A program made the translations under genes and the position numbers. From Desulforamulus aeronauticus DSM 10349 (GTDB lineage: Bacteria; Bacillota; Desulfotomaculia; Desulfotomaculales; Desulfotomaculaceae), in NCBI RefSeq assembly GCF_900142375.1, contig NZ_FRAR01000007.1, positions 1 to 64,000 on the forward strand: a DNA stretch of 64,000 nt, in the 5' to 3' direction. Positions 18,783 through 26,488 of this stretch are shown in pieces; positions within the stretch are counted from its first letter, which is position 1; every line of letters starts with the position of its first letter. The notes under the pieces are model-generated. The model searched no databases, was not told the DNA's origin, and saw only the letters and a list, made by a program, of their open reading frames with translations.

Positions 18783-19507
18783 ATCACGACCACCCGCTTA
18801 GCGGGTGGTTTGCTCTAGCCCTATAAGGGCATGGTACTAAGCGGAGCCTTAAGGCTCATTGAGAGATCCGCCAGCCGCATATCTTTACAAACCACCCCTA
18901 AAGGGGTTATTTTTTATTGTTCTTTCCTACTTGCTCACCCGTAAACGGGTCTATATACTCTTTTATACTCATCTGGTCCGAAACAATATCCTCCTGTAGT
19001 TGCTTTTTAATATATTGCTCAATTGCTTTTTTATTGCGTCCTACCGTATCGACATAGTAACCCCTACACCAGAAATGTCTACTGCCATACTTGTACTTTA
19101 AATTCGCATGCTATCAAATATCATCAAGGAGCTTTTCCCTTTTAGATAACCCATGAAACTTAATACACTTAACTTGGGTGGTACAGATACCAACATGTGA
19201 ATGTGATCTGAACAGGCATTTGCTTCCAATATTTCTACTTTCTTGTACTCACATAATTTCCTCAATATTTTTCCTATATCTTCTTTGATTTTTCCATATA
19301 TCACTTGCCTTCTGTATTTTGGTGCAAATACTATGTGATATTTACAATTCCACTGCGTATGTGCTAAACTTTCTGTATCCATTTGGTTCCTACCTCCTTT
19401 GGTTATTGTGCGGCTGGCTAAACCTGCACTATTCTACCAAGCGGAGGTAGGTTTTTCTACTCATAGCTAAAGCTTTTTTGTACCACCTGCATAGCAGGTG
19501 GTTTTCT
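18783..19507 (-). mobile_element. IS200/IS605-type insertion sequence
   Basis: About 725 bases with one transposase gene and no terminal inverted repeats. Instead there are subterminal hairpins, as in this single-strand-transposing family: CCACCCGCT-TA-GCGGGTGG at 18790-18808 and CCACCTGCATAGCAGGTGG at 19483-19501. The transposase is frameshifted, so it is probably not autonomous. It sits inside the decayed prophage. Confidence 0.8.
18907..19382 (-). pseudogene. tnpA: IS200-type TnpA (Y1 HUH transposase), frameshifted
   Basis: The first 88 codons encode TnpA (TQWNCKYHIVFAPKYRRQV, then ANACSDHIHMLVSVPPKLS with the HUH motif HIH). After IFD near 19118 the frame breaks and ends at 19098. The next frame continues the protein as HANLKYKYGSRHFWCRGYYV, then DTVGRNKKAIEQYIKKQ with the catalytic tyrosine, ending at 18907. 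A one-step indel at about 19115 therefore inactivates it. The terminal sequence EYIDPFTGEQVGKNNKK is complete. Confidence 0.85.
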
Positions 19508-19513
19508 TTTAGA

Positions 19514-19543
19514 CAATAAAAATAACGCCTCAGAGGGCGTTAT
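19514..19543 (-). terminator. terminator of the secreted-protein gene at 19569
   Basis: ATAACGCC and GGGCGTTAT pair around TCAGA; the minus strand continues into TTTTTATTG. Confidence 0.8.
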
Positions 19544-19568
19544 TAAAAAGTTACATTAAATTGTTTTG

Positions 19569-20021
19569 TTATGGCAATATTTTAGCTATCAACATATCGC
19601 AAGCTGTTACTCCCGAATCTCTAGCATCAATTTTTGCTATAACATCTCCTGGAACTGCTCCAGGGAGAATATCTATTACTGGCGAGATTTTAATTTCATC
19701 TGCAGATTGGGTAGTATTTTTAATAGTTATTTCCATTCTAGTACTAGTTATAAACTCATATTCAGCACCTTCTACACTGGTCTTACTCTGATCAAAACAA
19801 ACCCCGGCAGGTAGCTTAACAATAAAAATATCATTATCATACAAATCAGTCGGATATGCATCATCCTCCTGAATAGTAATAATACCCAGTTCAGCACTTT
19901 GAGCGGAATTAGGTATGAGTACAACTTCGCTAATTGAGTTTTTTGTATACCCAAAAGCCGTTGCACACACTGTCAGTAAACTCATTAAGACAACAGTAAC
20001 TATTAACCCACGATATTTCAC
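19569..20021 (-). CDS. hypothetical secreted protein
   Basis: A 150-residue protein with a clear signal peptide (basic start MKYRG, hydrophobic core IVTVVLMSLLTVCATAFG). The mature part is beta-rich, with IFIVKLPAGVCFDQ and DVIAKIDARDSG. The same layout of strands (LP-SGV-F, then an integral IK/VTIK strand) is seen in the N-terminal half of the protein at 24164, so both may carry a related wall or stalk-associated domain. Here the copper-amine-oxidase-N-type C-terminal domain is absent. Function unknown. Confidence 0.65.
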   Translation of the reverse strand: MKYRGLIVTVVLMSLLTVCATAFGYTKNSISEVVLIPNSAQSAELGIITIQEDDAYPTDLYDNDIFIVKLPAGVCFDQSKTSVEGAEYEFITSTRMEITIKNTTQSADEIKISPVIDILPGAVPGDVIAKIDARDSGVTACDMLIAKILP

Positions 20022-20277
20022 ACAAAAACCCCCTTGTATTTTTATTATCTAACCCCAAAACACCTCCTTGTATTTTTATATTATTTTGTTTCAACATGAA
20101 TTATGAATTTCCTTTGATAAATATTGATACATTATGTCTAAACTTACTTTATATGTCAATTTTGCAAGGTATTAAAAATAAAATAACGCCCTGGTTAGGC
20201 ATTGTTTCGCATTTTAAGTCTTAAACGAAGTAAATGACTCTTGCAGTAGATCAAAAAAACATCACAGTTAGGGCCCG

Positions 20278-20415
20278 CTAAGGAGCAATGTACGGAGTGG
20301 TGTATGTTTCGGTTCTGAATCCTTGACGATCCATAGTAATGCCACCTTTAGTGCGGGCAACATAAGGAGCCATGGCCCATGCAACATAGGAGAATGACTG
20401 ATTTCTATTAGCTTT
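20278..20415 (-). pseudogene. remnant like the C-terminal end of a phage structural protein
   Basis: An open stretch of 45 codons with no start reads WAMAPYVARTKGGITMDRQG, then FRTETYTTPYIAP and a stop. The composition and the terminal PY-I-P resemble tails of major capsid or related virion proteins, though I could not name the family with certainty. It fits the view that the rest of the prophage was deleted. The remaining bases between 20022 and 20524 show nothing else. Confidence 0.4.
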
Positions 20416-20524
20416 TTAAGATCATTTGATCGCAGAGTCAAAAAGAAAAGAGCCCGGAGGCTCTATGGTTATTTATATTTCAATAAAATCACTGGAACTG
20501 TCATATGTAAGAATGTCTATATAG

Positions 20525-20995
20525 CTAGTTTAATTTCTTTTTAAATACAATCTCATAAAATTGGACCTTATCAAAAAAATTGTTAAAATTAAGAATCATA
20601 ATTTTTTCCCGTAAAATTCTTTTCCTTGTTTCTTTGATGCGTATTATTTCTATAGAATTATTGTTTTCAATTAGCTTTTTTATGATTTCATGTGTTACAG
20701 TTTTGTACTCAATCCCACAGGATAGAAATTTAAATGTTCTTAATAGCTTAATGCCAAAGAGTGCTTTTCTCCCGTAATTATCTTTAAACTTTAACTTTAC
20801 TATTGTTTTTAGTGTCGGATGCATATATATTGTGTTCGGGTTACCCCTAAATATTTTACAACACCATTTTTTCTTAAAAATAAACAAATTGTTTATTCTA
20901 TTTACGAAAAGCATTTCACAAAGCAAAAAACCTAGAATAAAGACAATTAAAAAAACAAAAATAGACAAAACACCAAGAATAATTATGTACCCCAT
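20525..20995 (-). CDS. hypothetical membrane-anchored protein
   Basis: A 156-residue protein with one long N-terminal hydrophobic segment (IIILGVLSIFVFLIVFILGF) and a basic cytoplasmic part rich in Lys, Ile, Phe and Asn. It is distinctly more AT-rich than the surrounding chromosome, which suggests recent acquisition with the island. No family was recognised. The ribosome site is weak. Confidence 0.5.
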   Translation of the reverse strand: MGYIIILGVLSIFVFLIVFILGFLLCEMLFVNRINNLFIFKKKWCCKIFRGNPNTIYMHPTLKTIVKLKFKDNYGRKALFGIKLLRTFKFLSCGIEYKTVTHEIIKKLIENNNSIEIIRIKETRKRILREKIMILNFNNFFDKVQFYEIVFKKKLN

Positions 20996-21147
20996 AACAT
21001 CACCCCTTTAACGCCATTCTTCGACACAAAAGGAGGTTAACCCTTTATACAAATTTCGACGCTTAACTCTTTATGGTTTTTAATCCATGATATTCACTGA
21101 TTTTTATTTTTATAAAAGAACAAAATATACTCAAGGGAGGTGTTGTT

Positions 21148-21288
21148 ATGTTTCATGGATATCATCGGCATCATGGCTTTTGCGGATTATTTATGATGAC
21201 CGTGGCCTCTGCAGCCATGACAATTCCGTTTTTATGTATCATGAAAAGAATGGCAAACTCCTTAGAGATAATCGCAGAGAAAAAATAG
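21148..21288 (+). CDS. 46-residue His-rich small membrane protein
   Basis: A short gene with GGGAGGTG seven bases before the ATG. It encodes MFHGYHRHHGFCG, with four histidines, then a hydrophobic segment (LFMMTVASAAMTIPFLCIM) and a charged helical end (KRMANSLEIIAEKK). A hairpin terminator follows. The combination of strong ribosome site, single membrane helix and own terminator argues for a real gene. The histidines and cysteines may bind metal, which is only a guess. Confidence 0.6.
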   Translation: MFHGYHRHHGFCGLFMMTVASAAMTIPFLCIMKRMANSLEIIAEKK

Positions 21289-21301
21289 TATTATTAATAT
21301 T

Positions 21302-21325
21302 GCCGCCTTGGAGGCGGCCCTTTTT
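21302..21325 (+). terminator. terminator after the His-rich small protein
   Basis: GCCGCC and GGCGGC pair around TTGGA, then CCTTTTT. Confidence 0.8.
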
Positions 21326-21326
21326 C

Positions 21327-21720
21327 TGCCATCTGCATAAGGCCCTGCATGCAAAAACCCCCATCACTGGCCGTTCTTGTCCTATCCCACCATGACCAAA
21401 ACGATGCACTATCAACATGTAAGAGAGATTTTATTTCTTTCAGTTATCTTCTCGCACTTTCACTAGCCGCCTTAGTCATTTGCCAAGCTCTATTTTCGTA
21501 GCCCCTTTTAAATTAGGTTCTCCCATCTTAGCCACTCCCAGGCAAATTATCATCCCCGTGATAAACTAAGATTGTCCACATTTTATCCGTCCTAATGGGT
21601 GAGGCTTTTTGTTTTACCTGTGTTGCATGAAATGGATGCACTACAAAACTACTGACTAACCAACGGAACTCAAACATAAGAACACTTCTTAATATCAGAC
21701 ATATACTATTGTAAATTTAA
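21327..21720. other. gap without recognisable gene
   Basis: About 390 bases with several short frames but none with both a ribosome site and protein-like composition. It may hold degraded island sequence. Confidence 0.5.
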
Positions 21721-21737
21721 GGAAAGGAGTGTTCAGT

Positions 21738-22277
21738 TTGGGTAATTTTCGTAAAATGTATCTCTGCCCTTACTATCCATATATGCCAATGTACAGCCCA
21801 GGATATTGGAATCACTTCCCTAATCAGTATATTCCTTATAAAGATCAAGCCAGTGCTCCAATTAAATTAATAGATTATGGGCCTCACCCATTTGCTATTA
21901 ACATTGAAGAAGCTACAAAGCAGAATAATAATTTTCGTATGACTTTATGGACAGGAGACTATTTACAGCTCACCTTGATGAGCATTAATGTGAGAGAAGA
22001 CATAGGTTTAGAAATGCACCCCAACCTTGATCAATTCATACGTATTGAAGAAGGATTAGGACTTATTCAAATGGGAGATAGCAAGGACAGGTTGGATCGT
22101 CAAGCACATGTCCAAGATGATTACGCGATTATTATTCCTGCTGGTAAATGGCACAATCTAATTAACATAGGCAATGTACCGCTTAAATTATATTCTATTT
22201 ATGCACCACCTGAGCACCCATTCGGAACTGTTCATAGAACAAAAGAAGAAGCTGAAGAACACCACAGACGTGCATAA
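21738..22277 (+). CDS. cupin-domain protein
   Basis: A 179-residue single-domain cupin. Residues 1-45 are Tyr/Pro-rich (MYLCPYYPYMPMYSPGYW), perhaps a surface-binding segment. The cupin motif 1 is MHPNLDQFIRIEEGLG and motif 2 is PAGKWHNLINIG, with a final HPFGTVHRTKEEAEEHH. Such proteins bind a metal and small sugars or acids; the substrate is unknown. The frame can extend to a GTG at 21729, but that overlaps the GGAAAGGAG ribosome site, so TTG at 21738 is preferred. It lies just before the right repeat of the selC island. Confidence 0.8.
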   Translation: MGNFRKMYLCPYYPYMPMYSPGYWNHFPNQYIPYKDQASAPIKLIDYGPHPFAINIEEATKQNNNFRMTLWTGDYLQLTLMSINVREDIGLEMHPNLDQFIRIEEGLGLIQMGDSKDRLDRQAHVQDDYAIIIPAGKWHNLINIGNVPLKLYSIYAPPEHPFGTVHRTKEEAEEHHRRA

Positions 22278-22306
22278 CAAAAGAAATTTCTAAAAAGACT
22301 TAATTC

Positions 22307-22396
22307 CCATATACTCCTCTAGTATTTCAAGGCTTCCGAAATTTCGGAGGTCTTTTTATTTTTGGGCGTTGGTAAAATTTTATCCAATAAATTTTT
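22307..22396 (+). repeat. right attachment-like repeat (diverged copy of selC 3' end and terminator)
   Basis: ATACTCCTCTAGTATTTC followed by AGGCTTCCGAAATTTCGG, AGGTCTTTTTATTTTTG and TTTTATCCAATA parallels, in order and spacing, the tRNA-Sec end, terminator and downstream sequence at 13055-13144. Acceptor-end bases are changed and the CCA is lost, so it is not a functional tRNA part, but the terminator still works on paper and now follows the cupin gene. The following bases to 22639 show no gene. Confidence 0.6.
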
Positions 22397-22639
22397 ATCC
22401 AGCGTAAGACACAATCATAAATTTTTCATAAAGGACCACGGTACATTGTGCTGTTAGTTGTGAGTACCTTAAGTGTTGGAATTGCTAATTTGTTTCACTG
22501 GCGGTGTTGGTGTAAATAATGTTTTTAGCTTAATGTGCCGTTCCATGAAATGTGCAGGAAAGAAATATTTATTATATAATGTTTTTACATTTCCCACTTG
22601 ATCTTATTATTTACCTTCTGTAAGGAGTGTTAACATTCT

Positions 22640-23281
22640 ATGAATATACCAATTTTATGGTACCGGGAAAAACAAGTAGAAAGAACCATCAATAATTTAG
22701 AAAAGCATAACATCCTCGGTTTTTATGTTAAAGATGAAAATGAACTATTGATCAAAATAAAAGAACTAATCAAAGAAGCTTCTGTTGTCGGAGTAGGTGA
22801 TTCAATGACTCTTTTTGAGACAGGAGTTATTGATTTACTAAGAAACGGGAAATACCATTTCTTAGATAAATACAAAGATGGACTAACTCGTGAGGAAAAA
22901 GATCAATTATATAGGGCTATTTTTAATTCAGATACGTTTTTATCCAGTACCAACGCTTTAACTGAGGAAGGAGAACTTTTTAATATTGATGGTAATGGAA
23001 GTAGAGTAGCCCCCATGATTTACGGTCCAAGACAAGTCATAATTATAGCAGGCATTAATAAGATTGTTAAGAACATTGAAGAAGCTGAAAAGAGAGTAAG
23101 AAATTATGCCGCACCATTGGATGCAAAAAGACTCAACAAGAAAACACCCTGTGTAGCGTTGGGATATTGTGTTGACTGTAAAAGTGAAGAAAGAATTTGC
23201 AACTCTTTTGTAACTATAAAGAGACAATTTATTAAGGACAGGATCAAAGTAATAATTGTAGGAAAAGAACTGGGCTACTAG
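22640..23281 (+). CDS. LUD-domain (lactate-utilisation, YkgG/LutC-like) protein
   Basis: A 213-residue protein of the LUD family: VVGVGDSMTLFETGVIDLL in the first half and the hallmark ALTEEGELFNIDGNGSRVAP, then IYGPRQVIIIAGINKIV. Members act with iron-sulfur subunits in lactate or other 2-hydroxyacid oxidation, but single-domain stand-alone members are common and unassigned. The end carries C-x-x-C-type residues (GYCVDCKSEERIC) that could bind a cluster or metal. Alone in its unit, with terminator at 23448. Not next to the lactate permease. Confidence 0.85.
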   Translation: MNIPILWYREKQVERTINNLEKHNILGFYVKDENELLIKIKELIKEASVVGVGDSMTLFETGVIDLLRNGKYHFLDKYKDGLTREEKDQLYRAIFNSDTFLSSTNALTEEGELFNIDGNGSRVAPMIYGPRQVIIIAGINKIVKNIEEAEKRVRNYAAPLDAKRLNKKTPCVALGYCVDCKSEERICNSFVTIKRQFIKDRIKVIIVGKELGY

Positions 23282-23632
23282 CCTTAACCCGATGGCTATT
23301 TAAGGGAGGCCCAAGGATGCCAAACAATTATTTCTTTCATAATTCACCACCAAATTCGATAATTTACCATAAAAATTTAATATTGCTTTAATATTGCCGT
23401 GATATACTCAGAACATCCTCTGTTTAATATAGATCCTCTTCTTGTTTCACCGCTTTATTGGCGGTGTTTTTTTCTGCAAAAGTCGGCAGGCATACTTGAG
23501 TTTATTATCATTTATCTTTAGGAACTTAAACAAAATTTTTCATATTTTTTTAGAGTGTTTCCTTACCTCCTTCTTTCATTCTGTCACATTATACATATTT
23601 ATGAATATTATGGAAAAAAGGAGGTTATTTTT
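23282..23632. other. gap with terminator and one tiny candidate ORF
   Basis: Contains the terminator at 23448 and a 24-codon frame at 23317-23391 (MPNNYFFHNSPPNS, preceded by GGGAGG). The tiny frame is too short to call a gene from sequence alone. No other feature was seen. Confidence 0.4.
23448..23473 (+). terminator. terminator of the LUD gene
   Basis: CACCGC and GCGGTG pair around TTTATTG, followed by TTTTTTTC. Confidence 0.85.
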
Positions 23633-23776
23633 ATGGCATTTGGATTTGGTCCGTTTTTTAGACCACCCTTTTTTAGGCCGCCTTTCTTTCGGCCTCCGTT
23701 TTTCAGACCCCCGTTCTTTGGTAAAAATCAGAAAAGCAAGTCTTCAGTAAGCAACAAACCTAATAAAAAAAGGTAA
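23633..23776 (+). CDS. 47-residue protein of tandem FFRPP repeats
   Basis: Preceded by AAAGGAGGTTATTTTT, a strong site. The protein starts MAFGFGPFFRPPFF and repeats the pentapeptide FFRPP four times, encoded by imperfect 15-base repeats (for example TTTTTTAGGCCGCCT-like units). It ends in a polar, Lys/Ser-rich tail (KNQKSKSSVSNKPNKKR). This could be a surface, spore-coat or polymer-associated peptide, but no family was recognised. A hairpin follows at 23795. Confidence 0.65.
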   Translation: MAFGFGPFFRPPFFRPPFFRPPFFRPPFFGKNQKSKSSVSNKPNKKR

Positions 23777-23794
23777 TCTTGCCTAGCATTGACA

Positions 23795-23826
23795 AAGGGG
23801 TTCGAGAGATTATTCTCTAACCCCTT
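23795..23826 (+). terminator. hairpin after the FFRPP repeat gene
   Basis: AAGGGGTT-C-GAGA and TCTC-T-AACCCCTT form a long stem with no T-run, so it may be a weak terminator or an mRNA end stabiliser. Confidence 0.5.
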
Positions 23827-23947
23827 GCACGGAGCAATACAGAATTCGGAATAAAATTAATATTTTTAGCCCCTTAGATACCTATTCCCGTTTGAATTCC
23901 CTTGTTTAGATTTTGTTGTCCTGGAGATTTTTTGGGGATTTTCGAAG

Positions 23948-24109
23948 ATGAAGATAATGAAAAAGCCCCTACCTAAAGGCAGAGGCTTGCGAGGAAAAGA
24001 ATTGAAGTTCACTGGTATTGTCGTACATCATTGTAATACAGGGGACCATGGTTATCAATCAGACTATGGTCCTATTCCCTCAGAAACAATTCAACCTGTG
24101 CCACCCTAA
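23948..24109 (+). CDS. possible 53-residue small protein
   Basis: An ATG frame encodes MKIMKKPLPKGRGLRGKELK, then FTGIVVHHCNTGDHGYQSDY and a Pro-rich end. The middle looks protein-like (alternating hydrophobic strand, HHC). The nearest purine-rich stretch (TTTGGGG) is 11 bases before the ATG. It may be a real small gene or the decayed piece of one. Confidence 0.35.
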   Translation: MKIMKKPLPKGRGLRGKELKFTGIVVHHCNTGDHGYQSDYGPIPSETIQPVPP

Positions 24110-24163
24110 TATCCCCGTGATTATGTTGGGTTGCCAGTAACGGGTAAGAAACGCATCTAAAAT

Positions 24164-25039
24164 TTATAGTGTATTTGTTATGATTACCTGATCGTCAATG
24201 AAATTCACCTGTGCCTGTAAAGCTTCTGCAACAGCACGAACCGGTAACATTACTCGTCCATTCTGATATTCAGGAGCAATATCCATTATAACTGTAGTTC
24301 CGTTCGTAATCATTTGATTACTCCCTATGGTAAGCACAATACTTTGAGAACCCTTGTTTATTGTCACTTTGTCATTATCAAAAAGTATATCTTGGTCATC
24401 TACTCCTAGTGAGCTTACTAAATATCGAATAGGTACAAACGTTCTGTTATCTTTAACATAGGGAACTACATCCATTGCTTTGGACACACCGTTATAATTG
24501 TAGAGCTGGGAACCTACTTTAAAAACTACCGATATGTCTGTGGGTGAGTCAATTACCTCACCAAGGCTGATCTTGCTAATTACTTTATCTACGTCATCAA
24601 AAAGCGAACCGCTTTGATTAATTGCTTCACCTGACAAATCTAAATAGAGGGGTCCATCCGGAACTTTACGGCTAATAGTAAGCCTAATATCCCGCATACT
24701 TATCGTGCTAGGAGTACTACTTTCGCTTTTAATAGTTACCTTAATATATTCTCTGCCAGCACTGCTAAAATCGTTTATTACTGAATCAATTTTTAGGTCA
24801 CCGCTGACAACCTCAACTTCGGGTAAGGTGGCAAAAGTAACTCCGCTAGGCAGCGTAAAATAAATAGGAAGCTTTTCCTTAAATGCCCCCTTTATTGTTT
24901 CATTAACCGTTATGTCTTCTACCTTTTGGTTTGGTAACCCTAATTTTAAAGAGGTGCTTGCCGCGAAAGTAGACGTTGGTAAGACAAGTAAGCAAATAAG
25001 AGTGAAAACAACCAAAGTCTTTATAGACCTTACCTTCAA
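24164..25039 (-). CDS. secreted protein with copper-amine-oxidase N-terminal-type domain
   Basis: A 291-residue protein with signal peptide (LVVFTLICLLVLPTSTFA). Residues about 30-160 form a beta-rich domain similar in layout to the protein at 19569. Residues about 180-290 are a Cu_amine_oxidN1 domain: VPYVKDNRTFVPIRYLVSSL and ENGRVMLPVRAVAEAL-like YQNGRVMLPVRAVAEALQAQ. This domain is a wall or surface module found in many spore-formers and has no amine oxidase activity by itself. It is alone in its unit, with a bidirectional terminator downstream of the neighbour at 25113. Confidence 0.85.
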   Translation of the reverse strand: MKVRSIKTLVVFTLICLLVLPTSTFAASTSLKLGLPNQKVEDITVNETIKGAFKEKLPIYFTLPSGVTFATLPEVEVVSGDLKIDSVINDFSSAGREYIKVTIKSESSTPSTISMRDIRLTISRKVPDGPLYLDLSGEAINQSGSLFDDVDKVISKISLGEVIDSPTDISVVFKVGSQLYNYNGVSKAMDVVPYVKDNRTFVPIRYLVSSLGVDDQDILFDNDKVTINKGSQSIVLTIGSNQMITNGTTVIMDIAPEYQNGRVMLPVRAVAEALQAQVNFIDDQVIITNTL

Positions 25040-25112
25040 TTCAATTCCTCCTCAAGAGATATCTTTATATAGTTAGACGAAACAGTAACGATATAGTTCC
25101 TCCGTAAAGATA

Positions 25113-25156
25113 AACACCGCTTTTTAAGCCGCAAGGCTTAGAAGCGGTGTTTTTTA
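25113..25156. terminator. terminator hairpin
   Basis: AACACCGCTT and AAGCGGTGTT pair around a loop with its own AAGCC/GGCTT stem, followed by TTTTTT on the plus strand. It separates the gene at 24164 from that at 25177. Confidence 0.75.
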
Positions 25157-25176
25157 AAGTTCATATTTCCATACCT

Positions 25177-25515
25177 CTACATTTGCTTTAATTTACTAAC
25201 AAGTTTTAATATATCAAAAGCACAATATAAAATTGCCCCAAAAACAACGAGCCACCACGTCAGCTTAATCCTTGGCACTATTTTAGAAATAACATACAAT
25301 ACGCAGTAAGATACCACTATTCCGGAGATAGCATTTAGTATATTAAAGAAAATCAGTTTATCAACTTTCTCCTTTATAATTTTCCACATAAAAAGCTCTG
25401 TTATAAATTCTACCAGAAGTAATGCAATAAACCCAGTAACAAACAATGTTAGCCCCGTAACTATCGTTGTTAATTTGTTTTCAAGCATATCCTTTATCTT
25501 TATAGGAGATGTCAT
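25177..25515 (-). CDS. hypothetical integral membrane protein
   Basis: A 112-residue protein with about three membrane helices (TIVTGLTLFVTGFIALLLVE, ILNAISGIVVSYCVLYVIS, WWLVVFGAILYCAFDIL) joined by short basic loops. No family was recognised. A good ribosome site (GGGGGGAT) precedes the ATG. Confidence 0.6.
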   Translation of the reverse strand: MTSPIKIKDMLENKLTTIVTGLTLFVTGFIALLLVEFITELFMWKIIKEKVDKLIFFNILNAISGIVVSYCVLYVISKIVPRIKLTWWLVVFGAILYCAFDILKLVSKLKQM

Positions 25516-25659
25516 AATATCCCCCCCTAAAAATTAGTTGCTTAGGGAAAATATATTCAAAAAAAGTAATATGATCAATGAATTTTTTAAAATAAGTGCA
25601 TGAAACCAAACTTTACAATAAAAATTCAAAAGGCCCGGAAGCTTCGCAGGGGAATATTT

Positions 25660-26488
25660 CTACTTATTAAGTTGCTCAGCAATCTGATACAACGCTTTAG
25701 ACATATGAAAAATTTCACCTACCGAAGCCGAGATTTCCTCCACCGAAGCTGTTTGTTCCTCAGATACTGCCGCTATTTGGTGGATCTGCTCGCCTAATTC
25801 ATCGATAGCAGTTCTTATCATAGTAAGAGTATCGGTGATTTCCTTGACGGATCCGGTGGTTCTTGCAGCTAGTTTACGTATTTCCTCTGCAACTACGTTA
25901 AATCCCTTCCCTTGATCTCCTGCTCGAGCCGCCTCAATCGCAGCGTTCAAACCAAGTAAATGAGTCTGTGCTGCTACATCCTTAATCAGGTTTAGAATAA
26001 CATCTGTCTTTTTTACGTTGTTACTAATGGAATCAGCTTGTCCTGAAAGATTCGTTGCGGAAGCTGCTAATTGCTCAGAAGCAGCTGTTAAGCCACTGGT
26101 AGTTTGAGCAATGACATCTAAATGACTCCTCCAATTTCCTAGCATCGCCTAGCAAAGCATCTTGTATAGCAGTAGGCTGTCCCAGTAGAAGCGAGCCAAT
26201 TATTTCGCCTCCTGTATCGTAGAGTGGTACCCCTATACCAAGAAACGCTACCCCAAACAGTTCCGGGCCAATTTTTGCGGTGATACGACTTCTGCTTTTC
26301 AAAACCTTGTCTGCTAAACTACCGGCTTTTATTGAATCATTGGTAGTAATTCCTTGATTAAGAAGAGTTCCCGGTTGATAATAAAGATATTTCTCATGGT
26401 CCGTTACACCCAGAGCTGATTCAGGTCCGAGCAGCATTTTAAAACTTTTAGCCATTTCAATAACATATTCCCAATTGTGGTTGATCAC
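25660..26488 (-). pseudogene. soluble methyl-accepting chemotaxis protein, frameshifted
   Basis: The N-terminal frame (26075-26488) encodes a sensory domain of about 115 residues starting MINHNWEYVIEMAKSFKMLL and ending GDARKLEES. The C-terminal frame (25660-26145) carries the MCP signalling domain with [20 protein letters not shown] and VAEEIRKLA. The frames overlap, and the join at GGAGGAGTCATTTAGATG needs one base removed or added to give a continuous reading: EES, then LDVIAQTTSGL. So it is a single gene with a frameshift, or a sequence error. No membrane segment is present; it would be a cytosolic receptor. Confidence 0.8.

Larger units (their letters stand above)
13074..22396. mobile_element. 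decayed prophage/genomic island at selC
   Basis: Between the complete tRNA-Sec and a degraded copy of its 3' end lie a tail-fibre-like gene, a lysis pair (holin-like, amidase), a frameshifted coiled-coil phage protein, a fragment like the end of a phage structural protein, a broken IS200-type element and several orphans. No integrase, terminase, portal or replication gene was found, so the island is a remnant. The boundaries are inferred from the repeat pair; genes near the right end (cupin) may predate the insertion. Confidence 0.6.

Noticed and set aside
21087-21395. 102-codon plus-strand ORF over the His-rich small gene
   Set aside because: It overlaps the better-supported 46-codon gene with a strong ribosome site and runs through that gene's terminator.
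21440-21560. Minus-strand short frame with in-frame TGA, possible selenoprotein
   Set aside because: Only 15 codons precede the TGA, no SECIS-like hairpin was evident and the composition is not protein-like.
23317-23391. 24-codon ORF with a fair ribosome site
   Set aside because: Too short and without recognisable features; noted in the gap entry only.
23640-23715. CRISPR-like repeat array
   Set aside because: The 15-base repeats are contiguous and in frame, encoding FFRPP units, with no spacers.
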